Shown here: positions 8,020 to 16,753 of the stretch, piece by piece
Layout: each line of letters opens with the position of its first letter
How positions within the stretch are numbered: the first letter of the stretch is position 1
Source of the DNA: Casp-actino8 sp965659595
GTDB lineage: Bacteria > Actinomycetota > Acidimicrobiia > Acidimicrobiales > Ilumatobacteraceae
Assembly: GCA_965659595.1 (NCBI GenBank)
Contig: CBFHWN010000011.1
Coordinates: 1-39,273 of the forward strand
Direction of reading: 5' to 3'
Length of the DNA stretch: 39,273 bases
Translations under genes and position numbers: made by a program
The notes under the pieces: generated by a model
Seen by the model: the letters and a program-made list of their open reading frames with translations, nothing else
The model's database searches: none
What the model was told of the DNA's origin: nothing

Positions 8020-8819
8020 GTGACTCGCCTTCCGATCTCGTTCTGCTCGACGTCGTCGCGCCCGGTGTGGGTGTCATCACCCTCAACAAACCCGATCGAC
8101 TGAACGCTTGGAGTGCGGCGATGTCGGCAGCTTTCTTCGCTCGACTCGAAGAGGCCAGAACCAACGACGACATTCGAGTTCTCGTGGTCACTGGTTCGGG
8201 ACGTGGCTTCTGTCCGGGTGCCGACATGGACGCGCTCAACCTGATCAGGGCCAATCCGTCCGGTGGTGCGGGCGCAGCGACCGGTGTCGGACGATTCAGC
8301 GACATGCTGTCGTATCCGAAACCGATCATCGCCGCGATCAATGGCGCGGTAGCCGGCGTGGGGTTCGTGATGGCGCTCTTTTGCGATCTGCGTTTTGCTG
8401 CTTCGGGGGTGAAGTTGACGACGGCGTTCTCGCGTCGCGGCCTGATCGCCGAATACGGCTCGTCGTGGATGCTCCCTCGACTCATCGGCAACGCCCGAGC
8501 ACTCGACTTGTTGTTGTCGGGGCGCGTGTTCACGTCCGAAGAGGCCGAGCGACTGGGTGTGGTCAACGGAGTGGTGGACGGCGACGAGCTGATGCCTCAC
8601 GTGCTGGCCTATGCGCAAGATCTGGCCGACAACTGTTGCCCGACGAGTTGGGCGGTGATGAAAAAGCAGGTGTACGGAGATTGGCAGACCGATGCCGATG
8701 CTGCGACCTCCACGGCCATTCGTTTGATGAACGAGTCCCTCTTGCGTGACGACTTCCAAGAGGGAGTGCAGTCGTATCTCGACAAACGTGCCCCTCGGTT
8801 CCAGCCTGTGAGCGACTGA
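8016..8819 (+). CDS. Enoyl-CoA hydratase/isomerase family protein
   Basis: 267 residues, crotonase fold. Visible motifs are the CoA-binding NKPDRLNAW, the oxyanion-hole region GRGFCPGADMD, the second oxyanion segment AAINGAVAGVGF, and GLIAEYGSSWMLP containing the probable catalytic Glu. It hydrates trans-2-enoyl-CoA or isomerises acyl-CoA; the exact substrate cannot be read. It overlaps lgt by 4 bases, an odd pairing of lipoprotein maturation with acyl-CoA metabolism that probably reflects compact packing. Confidence 0.85.
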   Translation: MSDSPSDLVLLDVVAPGVGVITLNKPDRLNAWSAAMSAAFFARLEEARTNDDIRVLVVTGSGRGFCPGADMDALNLIRANPSGGAGAATGVGRFSDMLSYPKPIIAAINGAVAGVGFVMALFCDLRFAASGVKLTTAFSRRGLIAEYGSSWMLPRLIGNARALDLLLSGRVFTSEEAERLGVVNGVVDGDELMPHVLAYAQDLADNCCPTSWAVMKKQVYGDWQTDADAATSTAIRLMNESLLRDDFQEGVQSYLDKRAPRFQPVSD

Positions 8820-8830
8820 GGCCCCGCCGA

Positions 8831-9706
8831 TCAGAGAGCGCGAAGGCGTGCAGCTAGTTCTTCTGGAACTACTGGGTTGAAGTATTCGCCGGCTGCGACC
8901 TCGGCGGCGGCGATGTAGCGCGGAAGGTTGCGGTCCCGCCAGGGCGACACGAATTCGATCGCCATCGTTGCGTCGTATCGTGCGTCATTTCGTCCGTTCA
9001 GGTACGGCCTCTGATCGATCCACATCATGTACGGCAACGGAGCATCGAACAGTGCGTCGAGTCGACGACACGCGTCGACGATCGTGGTAGCCAGGGAACG
9101 GCGTTCGTCGATCGAGAGTTCGCTCAGGTGGCCTCGTTGTTCACGGGGGACGATCGTGACGGCGGTGGGGAAGACGGGGGCGAAAGGCACGTACGACACC
9201 CAGTGCGAGTCGAGGTGGACGGTTCGGTCGTCGGAAACATCGATCAAGGAGTCACGACGACGACCCAAGCGTTCGGGGACGTGGTCGTAGGCATAAATCT
9301 GACAGTGCGGATGAGAGATCGTCGCCCCCACCGACGCACCTCGATTCTCGAAGACGAGCACGTAGCCGACGTCGGGGCGGGATCCGAGTGCCTCGGAACG
9401 CTCGGCCCAGACGTCGACGAGTCGTGCGACGTGTGACGACTCGAGAGACGCGAGCGAAGCGTTGTGTTCGGGGGAGTACAGCACGACTTCGCATCGATCG
9501 TCGGGAAGGGCCGGCCAGCGATTCACGAACCAGCGAACGTCGTAGGGGCCGGGGGCTTCGAGGCCGCCCGGGCAGAACGGGCAGCGACCGGTGTCGACGT
9601 TGGTAGGCAGGTTGGGTCGGGTCTGGCGATGGCCGACCACATGGACGACGTGGCCGAGGTGAGTGTCGACCCGGCGGTCGGTGCGGTGACTCGGTTCATT
9701 CGTCAC
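8831..9706 (-). CDS. galT: Galactose-1-phosphate uridylyltransferase-like protein (HIT superfamily)
   Basis: 291 residues. The zinc-binding CPFCPGG lies near the N-terminus and the active-site motif is SHPHCQIYAY, where the second His of HPH is the nucleotidylated residue in GalT. The usual HPHGQ has become HPHCQ. The usual N-terminal DPxTGxW signature is not obvious (VVHVVGHRQTRPN instead), so a related nucleotidyltransferase remains possible. The divergent alpha-galactosidase supports a role in galactose use by the Leloir pathway. GTG at 9706 is chosen because of the leaderless-type promoter; an ATG at 9739 in frame is the alternative. Confidence 0.78.
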   Translation of the reverse strand: MTNEPSHRTDRRVDTHLGHVVHVVGHRQTRPNLPTNVDTGRCPFCPGGLEAPGPYDVRWFVNRWPALPDDRCEVVLYSPEHNASLASLESSHVARLVDVWAERSEALGSRPDVGYVLVFENRGASVGATISHPHCQIYAYDHVPERLGRRRDSLIDVSDDRTVHLDSHWVSYVPFAPVFPTAVTIVPREQRGHLSELSIDERRSLATTIVDACRRLDALFDAPLPYMMWIDQRPYLNGRNDARYDATMAIEFVSPWRDRNLPRYIAAAEVAAGEYFNPVVPEELAARLRAL

Positions 9707-9718
9707 CCTCTCAGTCTG
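9707..9718 (-). promoter_or_regulatory. Putative leaderless promoter -10 of galT
   Basis: On the minus strand CAGACT is followed by GAGAGG and then the GTG start, the same layout as in front of the sortase gene. If correct, galT mRNA starts at its start codon. Confidence 0.4.
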
Positions 9719-9745
9719 CCAGCCGCAGCCAGGGGACATCGGGCG

Positions 9746-9779
9746 ACGAGATCATGGTTGACGAGATCATGGTTGACGA
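9746..9779. repeat. 15-bp tandem repeat between galT and the alpha-galactosidase gene
   Basis: Two full copies of ACGAGATCATGGTTG followed by ACGA, lying in the 102-bp divergent promoter region. It could be a regulator binding site or a slippage product. Confidence 0.85.
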
Positions 9780-9808
9780 ATGCTCGTCGACGGCGATAGG
9801 GAACAGTC

Positions 9809-11938
9809 GTGGAATCACCGTCGTCCGTCGTCCATCTGACCGGTGATTCGGTGAGCCTGGTGCTCGACGTGTCGGCTGGTGTGCCCGTGATCGAACACTG
9901 GGGCGACCGACTCGAATCGATCGAGGGCTGGACGTCGACCTCGCACACAGTTCCCCATGGTGGACTCGACGAGCTGATCGCCTTCTCGATCGTCCCGTCC
10001 GAAGGATTCATCGGTCGTCCCGGACTGGCCGGTCATCGACGAGGTGGTCGTCACTGGTCGCCACGATTTTGCTACGTCGATCACACGCTCGATCAAGCGG
10101 GCGACATGTCGACTCTCGAAGTTCGGGGCCGCGACGACGTGGCCGAACTCGAGATGACGACTCGAGTCTCGCTCGTCGACGACGTGATGTCGATCTCCGT
10201 CGCTCTCGTGAACGTGGCCGACGGTCCCTACATGATGGATGGGTTGTCGATCACTGTCCCGGTGTCGGATCGTGCGAGTCGACTCGGGACTTACTCAGGT
10301 CGCTGGGGAGCCGAGTTCACCTTCGAGAGCTTCGACTGGCCGATTGGCGCGTGGAGTGTGGAGAACCGCACCGGGCGAACGTCTCACGAACATCCGCCGT
10401 ACGTGTGGGCCACATCACGCGATGCAAGCGAGTGGTCGGGCGACGTCTGGGGACTGCATCTGGCTTGGAGTGGTAATCACAGCGTCTTCGCGGAGCGACT
10501 GGTCGATGGACGTCGATACGTGCAGATGGGCGAGTTGTTCCACCCCGGTGAGATGTGTGTCTATCCGGGTGAGACGTATACGACCCCGACGGTGATCGGC
10601 GTGCACTCGAGTCGGGGCTTCTCGCCGGCCTCGCAAGCCTTCCATCGAGAAGCACGACGCCGACGTCCCCCTCTCCGTTCGGTCCGCAAGGTACATCTCA
10701 ACACCTGGGAAGCCGTGTATTTCGATCACGATCTCGAACGTCTGAAAGCTTTGGCCGAATCGGCTGCCGATATCGGTGTGGAGCGTTTCGTCCTCGACGA
10801 CGGATGGTTCGGCGGCCGACGGCACGATGGTGCTGGTCTCGGGGACTGGGAGGTCTCACGCGACGTGTATCCCGACGGTCTTGCCCCGCTGATCGATCAC
10901 GTACGGGCTCTCGGCATGGACTTCGGCATCTGGGTCGAACCCGAAATGGTCAACCTCGACAGCGACTTGTTCCGCGCTCGCCCCGACTGGGTGCTCGCCA
11001 CTGAGGGGTACGACGCTCCGCTCGGTCGTCGTCAATTGGTGCTCAATCTGGCTCGCGACGATGCGTTCGAGCACGTGCTCGCGCGTCTCGACACGCTGCT
11101 CGCCGAGAACGACGTCGACTACGTGAAGTGGGACATGAACCGGTGGGTCGTTCAGGGGAGTGGAGTCGATGGAAAAGCCGGCTCGCACGATCAGACCGAG
11201 GCCGTGTATCGGTTGATCGACCAACTTCGCCGTCGGCATCACGGTGTCGAGTTCGAGTCGTGTGCATCGGGCGGAGGTCGTATCGATCACGGCATCCTCA
11301 GACGTGTCGAACGTTTCTGGACGAGCGACAACAACGATCCGGTCGAACGCGCACGCATTCATCATGCAGCAACCATGCTGTTGCCTCCTGACGTTCTCGG
11401 AGTCCATGTCGGTCCGTCGCCGGCGCACAATACGGGCCGTCGAACGCCGATGGCTCTGCGGGTGGCGACGACATTGTTCGGCCACATGGGAGTGGAAGCC
11501 GACGTGACAAAACTCGACGAACGTGATCGAGACGTTCTTCGACACGGAATCGACGTCTACAAGACCTATCGCGAGCTGGTGCATTCCGGCCGTTTCTTCC
11601 GGGTCGATCGTGATCCATCTGGCCTGTGCTTCGGTGTGGAGAGCGAGAGCGGAGACGAAGTCCTCGTGTGTTGGATGCAGACGGAGTCGTGTGCCGATCC
11701 GGCCCCGTGGCGACTCCCCGGACTGAGCAGTGACGCAATGCGACGGATTCGGCTCGTGCCACTGGTGCCGAACGATGGTGGAGCCACCGGTCCGGCGCGT
11801 CGACAGCCCATGTGGTGGGAGCATGTGTCGCGCGGTGACGAGTTCGCCATGTCAGGCGAGGTGTTGCGTACAGTCGGGCTCCCGGCGCCGGCCCTCGCAC
11901 CTCAGCGGGCCGTAGTGCTCCACCTCTCCTGCTCGTAG
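9809..11938 (+). CDS. GH36 alpha-galactosidase
   Basis: 709 residues, the usual length of the family. An N-terminal beta-sandwich is followed by a TIM barrel with FVLDDGWFGGRR, then DFGIWVEPEMVN, then YVKWDMNR, whose Asp is the nucleophile. FESCASGGGR and WTSDNNDP follow, the Asp of SDN being the acid/base, and then a C-terminal beta domain. It hydrolyses alpha-1,6-galactosides such as melibiose or raffinose; no signal peptide was seen, so it is probably cytoplasmic. The GTG start has AGGGAA upstream. It is divergent from galT, and gatC starts 5 bp after its stop. Confidence 0.93.
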   Translation: MESPSSVVHLTGDSVSLVLDVSAGVPVIEHWGDRLESIEGWTSTSHTVPHGGLDELIAFSIVPSEGFIGRPGLAGHRRGGRHWSPRFCYVDHTLDQAGDMSTLEVRGRDDVAELEMTTRVSLVDDVMSISVALVNVADGPYMMDGLSITVPVSDRASRLGTYSGRWGAEFTFESFDWPIGAWSVENRTGRTSHEHPPYVWATSRDASEWSGDVWGLHLAWSGNHSVFAERLVDGRRYVQMGELFHPGEMCVYPGETYTTPTVIGVHSSRGFSPASQAFHREARRRRPPLRSVRKVHLNTWEAVYFDHDLERLKALAESAADIGVERFVLDDGWFGGRRHDGAGLGDWEVSRDVYPDGLAPLIDHVRALGMDFGIWVEPEMVNLDSDLFRARPDWVLATEGYDAPLGRRQLVLNLARDDAFEHVLARLDTLLAENDVDYVKWDMNRWVVQGSGVDGKAGSHDQTEAVYRLIDQLRRRHHGVEFESCASGGGRIDHGILRRVERFWTSDNNDPVERARIHHAATMLLPPDVLGVHVGPSPAHNTGRRTPMALRVATTLFGHMGVEADVTKLDERDRDVLRHGIDVYKTYRELVHSGRFFRVDRDPSGLCFGVESESGDEVLVCWMQTESCADPAPWRLPGLSSDAMRRIRLVPLVPNDGGATGPARRQPMWWEHVSRGDEFAMSGEVLRTVGLPAPALAPQRAVVLHLSCS

Positions 11939-11943
11939 GCTCG

Positions 11944-12264
11944 ATGTTCGTGTCCGATCAGACGTCTGCTCGTATTTCCACTGACGCCGTGGCCAAGGTC
12001 GCTCGACTGGCCCGCCTCGACGTCAGCCCCGATGACATCGCCCGCCTCACATCGCAGCTCGACGGAATGCTCGAGCATTTCGCCGACATCGATGCGCTGG
12101 ATTTGGCCGATGTCGAACCGATGACCCAGCCGTATCCGCTCGTCAATGTCATGCGCGACGACGTGGTGGCTCCGAGTCTCGATCGCGACGAGGTGCTCGC
12201 CGCCGCACCGTCCGCAGAAGAGGGGCGGTTCCGCGTGCCTCCGATCATCGGGTTGGAGGGCTGA
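11944..12264 (+). CDS. gatC: Aspartyl/glutamyl-tRNA(Asn/Gln) amidotransferase subunit C
   Basis: 106 residues, the normal size. The N-terminal helix VAKVARLARLDVSPDDIARL and LADVEPMTQPYPLVNVMRDD are typical. GatC wraps around GatA and stabilises the GatCAB complex, which amidates Glu-tRNA(Gln) and Asp-tRNA(Asn). It overlaps gatA by one base (A of ATG shared with TGA). Confidence 0.95.
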   Translation: MFVSDQTSARISTDAVAKVARLARLDVSPDDIARLTSQLDGMLEHFADIDALDLADVEPMTQPYPLVNVMRDDVVAPSLDRDEVLAAAPSAEEGRFRVPPIIGLEG

Positions 12265-13694
12265 TGTCGCTCACCGAACTCACGGCCTTCGAGATCGCAG
12301 CCGATGTTCGCGCCGGTCGCCGGCGAGCCGTCGATGTGCTCGACGCCCACTTGGCCAACGTCGCCGCGCGCGAAGCTGATATTCACGCGTTCAACATCGT
12401 CACGGCCGACGAAGCCCGCCGTTCGGCCGAGGCAATCGATGCGGCCGTGGCCGCCGGCCACGATCCTGGCCCTCTCGCTGGCGTCCCGATTGCGCTGAAG
12501 GACAACATGTGCACCCGTGGTGTGCCAACCACGTGCTCGTCGAAGATTCTCGAAGGATGGAAGCCGCCGTACGACGCCACGGTGGTGGAGCGGTTGGCGC
12601 ACTCTGGAGCGGTGGTGGTCGGCAAGACCAACCTCGACGAATTCGCCATGGGTTCCAGCACCGAGAACTCGGCCTTCGGCCCCACCTTCAACCCGCATGA
12701 CATCACGCGAGTGGCCGGTGGATCGAGCGGTGGGAGCGCAGCCGCTGTTGCCGCACGCTTCGCATCACTGTCTCTCGGTAGCGACACCGGCGGGTCGATC
12801 CGCCAGCCGGCCGCTCTGTGCGGTGTGGTCGGTGTCAAGCCCACGTACGGAACCGTGAGCCGTCACGGGCTGGTGGCCTTTGCCAGCAGTCTCGATCAGA
12901 TCGGACCGTTCTCGCACGACGTGCGCGACTCCGCCCTCCTTCTGGAAGCGATCAGTGGGCACGATCCGCTCGACAGCACCTCGATCCCGCAGCCACCGCT
13001 GCGGTTGCTCTCCGAACTCGACCGAGGTGTGGAAGGTTTGCGCATCGGCCGAATCACCGACCTGCCGGGTGGTAGTGAATCCGAGGTCGATGCCCGTCTC
13101 GCCGAGGCCTTCGATGCCTTGGAAGCCGCCGGAGCGACGATCGTCGACGTCGAACTTCCCTCCATGAAATTCGGTCTCACGGCGTACTACTTGGTGGCGC
13201 CGGCCGAGGCGAGCAGCAATCTCGCCCGATACGACGGCGTTCGATACGGCATGCGTGTCGAGGCCCCCGATACGAACTCCATGTACATGGCCACGCGGGC
13301 GGCCGGATTCGGCGACGAGGTCAAACGGCGCATCATGCTCGGCACGTACGCGCTGTCAGCCGGTTATTACGACGCGTACTACGGCAAGGCGTTGAAGGTT
13401 CGACGCCTCATTTCCGACGACTTTGCCCGCGCGTACCAGAAGGCCGACGTGCTGTTGACGCCCACCTCGCCGATCGTGGCCTTCCCAGTTGGATCGAAAG
13501 TCGACGATCCGTTGTCGATGTATCTGTGCGACGTGTTCACCATTCCCACCAACCTGGCCGGCCATCCGGCCATGAGTGTTCCGTTCGGGACGGGCGCCCA
13601 CGGACTTCCGGTGGGTATGCAAGTGCTGGCACCGACCCTCGGTGAAGCAGTCATGTTCCGAGTGGCGGCCGAACTCGAGCGAGGTGCGCGATGA
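12264..13694 (+). CDS. gatA: Aspartyl/glutamyl-tRNA(Asn/Gln) amidotransferase subunit A
   Basis: 476 residues, amidase-signature family. The catalytic Ser-cisSer-Lys triad is visible: Lys in PIALKDNMCT, the glycine-serine stretch GGSSGGSAAAVAA, and the nucleophilic Ser in SDTGGSIRQPA. GatA releases ammonia from glutamine and channels it to GatB. It lies between gatC and gatB with overlapping starts and stops, so the three are co-translated. Confidence 0.97.
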   Translation: MSLTELTAFEIAADVRAGRRRAVDVLDAHLANVAAREADIHAFNIVTADEARRSAEAIDAAVAAGHDPGPLAGVPIALKDNMCTRGVPTTCSSKILEGWKPPYDATVVERLAHSGAVVVGKTNLDEFAMGSSTENSAFGPTFNPHDITRVAGGSSGGSAAAVAARFASLSLGSDTGGSIRQPAALCGVVGVKPTYGTVSRHGLVAFASSLDQIGPFSHDVRDSALLLEAISGHDPLDSTSIPQPPLRLLSELDRGVEGLRIGRITDLPGGSESEVDARLAEAFDALEAAGATIVDVELPSMKFGLTAYYLVAPAEASSNLARYDGVRYGMRVEAPDTNSMYMATRAAGFGDEVKRRIMLGTYALSAGYYDAYYGKALKVRRLISDDFARAYQKADVLLTPTSPIVAFPVGSKVDDPLSMYLCDVFTIPTNLAGHPAMSVPFGTGAHGLPVGMQVLAPTLGEAVMFRVAAELERGAR

Positions 13695-15130
13695 GCGAGA
13701 CCTTCATGATTGACGACTACGAACTCGTGTGCGGACTCGAGGTGCACGTCGAACTCGCGACGGCCACCAAACTTTTCTCGGCGAGCGCCAATCGTTTCGG
13801 CGACGATCCCAACGTGCACATCGATCCGGTGACTCTCGGTTTGCCCGGTGCCTTGCCGGTGCTCAACCGCCAGGCGGTCGAATTGGCCATGCGCATCGGC
13901 CTCGCGCTGAACTGCACCGTGCAGCCGTGCACGTTCCACCGCAAGAACTACTTCTATCCCGACATGCCGAAGGCGTATCAGATCTCGCAATACGACCAGC
14001 CCTTGAACATCGACGGCTGGCTCGAACTGCCGAGTGGTAAGCGCATCGGCGTCGAGCGGGCCCACCTCGAAGAGGACACCGGCAAGAGCACGCACATCGG
14101 TGGATCGGGTGGACGTATTCATGGCAGCGACCATTCGCTCATCGACTTCAACCGGGCCGGAGTGCCGCTCGTCGAGATCGTCGGTCGTCCCGACATCACC
14201 TCGCCCGAGGAAGCTCGACAGTACGTGACCGAACTCCGGCAGATCCTCGTGGCTATCGGAGCGTCCGACGCCAAGATGGAAGAGGGATCCATGCGTTGCG
14301 ACGCCAACGTGAGCGTGCGTAAACCTGGAGATCCACTCGGCACCCGCTGCGAGATCAAGAACGTCAACTCGGTACGTTCGCTCGGCCGTGCGATCGAGTA
14401 CGAAGCCCGTCGTCAGATCGCTCTCATCGAGAGTGGCGAGAAAGTGCGTCAAGAGACTCGCCACTGGGACGAAAACGACGGTCGTACACACACGTTGCGC
14501 TCGAAAGAGGATGCCGACGACTACCGCTATTTCCTCGAACCCGACCTCGTTCCACTCGTTCCCGCTGACTCGTGGATCGACGAGGTCCGGACGTCGTTGC
14601 CGATGTTGCCGCGTGAGCGACGCCAGCGTCTCTCGGTGGCAACCGGTGCCGCCGCTGATGGCGAAGCGGTCATGGTCGTGGTCGAACGCGGTCAAGACGA
14701 CTACGTCCTCGCCGTCGGCAGCGCCGGCGCCGACGTGGCGCGAGCGCTCGTGCACGTGAAGGAGGCCTACGCCGAACAAGGCGCAGCGCCGACCGTGCCG
14801 GTGGCCGACCTGGCCCGCCTCATCACCATGGAGACGTCGGGTGCGCTCACCGCCACTCAGACCAAAACGGTGCTGGCCGAGATCGTGGAAGCTGGAGGAG
14901 GCGATGCCACGGCCATTGCGGCCGCCAAGGGTTTCGAAGCCATGGACAACTCCGAACTCGAAGCCATGGTCGACGAAGCAATTGCGGGCAATGCCGATGC
15001 CTGGGCCAAGTACTGCGGCGGCGAGGACAAGGCAATGGGCGCCCTCGTCGGAGCGATCATGAAGTCGAGCAAGGGCAAAGCCGATGGCAAAGCCGTGACG
15101 GCGTTGCTGCAAGCGAAGCGCGGTTCTTGA
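13691..15130 (+). CDS. gatB: Aspartyl/glutamyl-tRNA(Asn/Gln) amidotransferase subunit B
   Basis: 479 residues. Conserved segments include VCGLEVHVELATATKLFSAS, FHRKNYFYPDMPKAYQISQY and RAHLEEDTGKSTH (kinase/transamidase domain), followed by the C-terminal helical YqeY-like tail that contacts tRNA. GatB phosphorylates the misacylated tRNA and transfers ammonia to it. The 4-base overlap with gatA (ATGA) indicates coupling. A 577-codon open frame on the opposite strand is a composition artefact. Confidence 0.97.
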   Translation: MSETFMIDDYELVCGLEVHVELATATKLFSASANRFGDDPNVHIDPVTLGLPGALPVLNRQAVELAMRIGLALNCTVQPCTFHRKNYFYPDMPKAYQISQYDQPLNIDGWLELPSGKRIGVERAHLEEDTGKSTHIGGSGGRIHGSDHSLIDFNRAGVPLVEIVGRPDITSPEEARQYVTELRQILVAIGASDAKMEEGSMRCDANVSVRKPGDPLGTRCEIKNVNSVRSLGRAIEYEARRQIALIESGEKVRQETRHWDENDGRTHTLRSKEDADDYRYFLEPDLVPLVPADSWIDEVRTSLPMLPRERRQRLSVATGAAADGEAVMVVVERGQDDYVLAVGSAGADVARALVHVKEAYAEQGAAPTVPVADLARLITMETSGALTATQTKTVLAEIVEAGGGDATAIAAAKGFEAMDNSELEAMVDEAIAGNADAWAKYCGGEDKAMGALVGAIMKSSKGKADGKAVTALLQAKRGS

Positions 15131-15134
15131 GCCC

Positions 15135-15974
15135 GTGTCCGATCATGTTCTGATCAACGACCTTCGGTTCGAGAGCATCATCGGCGTTCTCGACCATGAG
15201 CGACTGGCACCACAGCCGTTACGCGTCGACGTCGACATGGAGATCGACCTCCATGATGCCGGCACCTCCGACGATCTCGAACAGACGGTGCATTACGGAG
15301 AGGTTGCGGTTGCGCTTGCGAATCTGGCGCGCGACACCGAGTACCTACTGCTCGAACGGTTGGCCCAGCACATGGCCGAGGTGGTGTTGTCGTTTCCGTT
15401 GGTTCGAGCGGTCGATTTGACGCTCACGAAACTGCGACCTCCGATTCCCGAGCAGATCGACTCGACTGCCGTTCGTATCCGGCGCGCTCGAGCCGAGGTC
15501 TCGTCCGCGACCCGCCATCGGGCGATCGTCGCTCTCGGGAGCAATCTCGGCAGTCGAGAGTCTCACCTCCGCTTCGCCATCGAGCGTCTGGGTGAGAGTG
15601 TGGTCGCCCAGTCGCAGGTGTTCGAAACCGATCCGATCGGTGGGCCCGACGATCAAGGTGCGTACCTGAACATGGTGGTAGCGCTCGAGACCGAGCTCGA
15701 TCCGTATGCACTGCTTCGATGGTTGCATCGCATCGAAGCCGATGCCGGCCGTGAGCGAATCGTGCACTGGGGTCCGCGCACGCTCGATCTCGACCTCTTG
15801 TTCTTCGACGACGTCGTGATCACCGGTGGCAATCTGGCAGTTCCCCATCCGCGTTATGCCGAACGACGGTTTGTCCTCGCCCCCCTCAGCGAAGTCGCCC
15901 CCGAGAAGTGCCCCGCCAACTGGGACCGGGATCTGCCACCTGACGCGGTGTATCCGCGCGGCCCGTTGAACTGA
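15135..15974 (+). CDS. folBK: Fused dihydroneopterin aldolase and HPPK (FolB-FolK)
   Basis: 279 residues with two domains. Residues 1 to about 120 are dihydroneopterin aldolase (LINDLRFESIIGVLDHERL, LRVDVDMEIDL, TVHYGEVAVAL, LLERLAQHMAEVVL). Residues about 128-279 are 6-hydroxymethyl-dihydropterin pyrophosphokinase (IVALGSNLGSRESHLRFAIE and WGPRTLDLDLLFFDD with its Mg-binding Asp residues). It makes the pterin half of folate in two successive steps. The GTG start is 4 bp after gatB. It meets the FolP2-like gene tail to tail with a 1-bp gap. Confidence 0.93.
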   Translation: MSDHVLINDLRFESIIGVLDHERLAPQPLRVDVDMEIDLHDAGTSDDLEQTVHYGEVAVALANLARDTEYLLLERLAQHMAEVVLSFPLVRAVDLTLTKLRPPIPEQIDSTAVRIRRARAEVSSATRHRAIVALGSNLGSRESHLRFAIERLGESVVAQSQVFETDPIGGPDDQGAYLNMVVALETELDPYALLRWLHRIEADAGRERIVHWGPRTLDLDLLFFDDVVITGGNLAVPHPRYAERRFVLAPLSEVAPEKCPANWDRDLPPDAVYPRGPLN

Positions 15975-15975
15975 A

Positions 15976-16725
15976 TCAGATCAGGCCGAGGTCGCGTTCG
16001 ACGCGACGCACCTTTTCGGGATAGTGCACGCGGCCGTACTCGGGGCGTTGCCGGAGGACGATCTCGAGCAGTTCATCGTGTTGGGCCGTCTCTTTCCAGG
16101 GGAGCGCGATGTAGAGCGGCAGATCGAAAACTCGGAGAGCGTCGAGATTCGAATACACCTGCTTCTGGTACAGATAACGCTCCTCCCAGGGCCAATTGGA
16201 GGGCGCGAAACCCGTGCCCGGATCGAGGATGCAGAGGGAACGCAACCCGTAGCGATCGGCGACGGCGAGTTGTTCGGTGAAGAAATCGAGCATGACCTGG
16301 ACTGGGTCGGCTCGAACAAGTTCCATCTGTCGCGGATTGGGTCCGGAGAGGAACGGCAGCACGATCGGCACCTGGAACTCGGCGGCCACCTGCCACATCT
16401 CGTCGGTCTGCATGCCGTCAGCGGCATTGATCACTGTCGCGCCGTGCTCGAGAGCACGACGTGTGACCTCGGGTTTCCACGAGTCGATACTGAGCGGTAC
16501 GCCGAAGGCGGCAAGTGCGTCGACGATGGCCTCGAGTCGCGACCACTCTTCCTCCCACGGGACGACTGTCGCATTGTCGGTGGAACCCTGTCCGCCGAGA
16601 TCGATACCCTGACAACCGTGGTCGAGGAGATATTCGGCCCGACGAGTAGCGGCGTCGGGTGTGGTCGCTATTGAATCGGTGTTGAGCGAATCGCCTGAAG
16701 CGTTCACCACTCCGTACAAGAACAT
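15976..16725 (-). CDS. Dihydropteroate-synthase-like protein (FolP2 type)
   Basis: 249 residues with a pterin-binding TIM barrel fold. Family-like segments are altered: NASGDSLNTDSI in place of NVTPDSFSDGG, IDLGGQGST in place of DIGGESTRPG, then PLSIDSWKPEV, VINAADG and LDPGTGF. The C-terminal QRPEYGRVHYPEKVRRV differs from the usual FolP end. In mycobacteria a FolP homologue (FolP2) sits beside gpgS, as here. From memory, that homologue was reported not to replace FolP1, so I do not assign synthase activity. The start has a leaderless-type promoter, and gpgS starts 28 bp away in the other direction. Confidence 0.8.
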   Translation of the reverse strand: MFLYGVVNASGDSLNTDSIATTPDAATRRAEYLLDHGCQGIDLGGQGSTDNATVVPWEEEWSRLEAIVDALAAFGVPLSIDSWKPEVTRRALEHGATVINAADGMQTDEMWQVAAEFQVPIVLPFLSGPNPRQMELVRADPVQVMLDFFTEQLAVADRYGLRSLCILDPGTGFAPSNWPWEERYLYQKQVYSNLDALRVFDLPLYIALPWKETAQHDELLEIVLRQRPEYGRVHYPEKVRRVERDLGLI

Positions 16726-16737
16726 GACGTCAGGCTA
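16726..16737 (-). promoter_or_regulatory. Putative leaderless promoter -10 of the FolP2-like gene
   Basis: On the minus strand TAGCCT is followed by GACGTC and then ATG, a TANNNT hexamer ending six bases before the start. The whole divergent gap to gpgS is only 28 bp, leaving no room for a normal leader. Confidence 0.5.
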
Positions 16738-16753
16738 CGACGAGAAGCGAACG

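Noticed and set aside
13379..15112. A long open frame on the minus strand opposite gatB and the end of gatA.
   Set aside because: It lies entirely opposite clear gatA/gatB coding sequence and its His/Arg/Val-rich translation has no recognisable domain; a result of high-GC codon bias.
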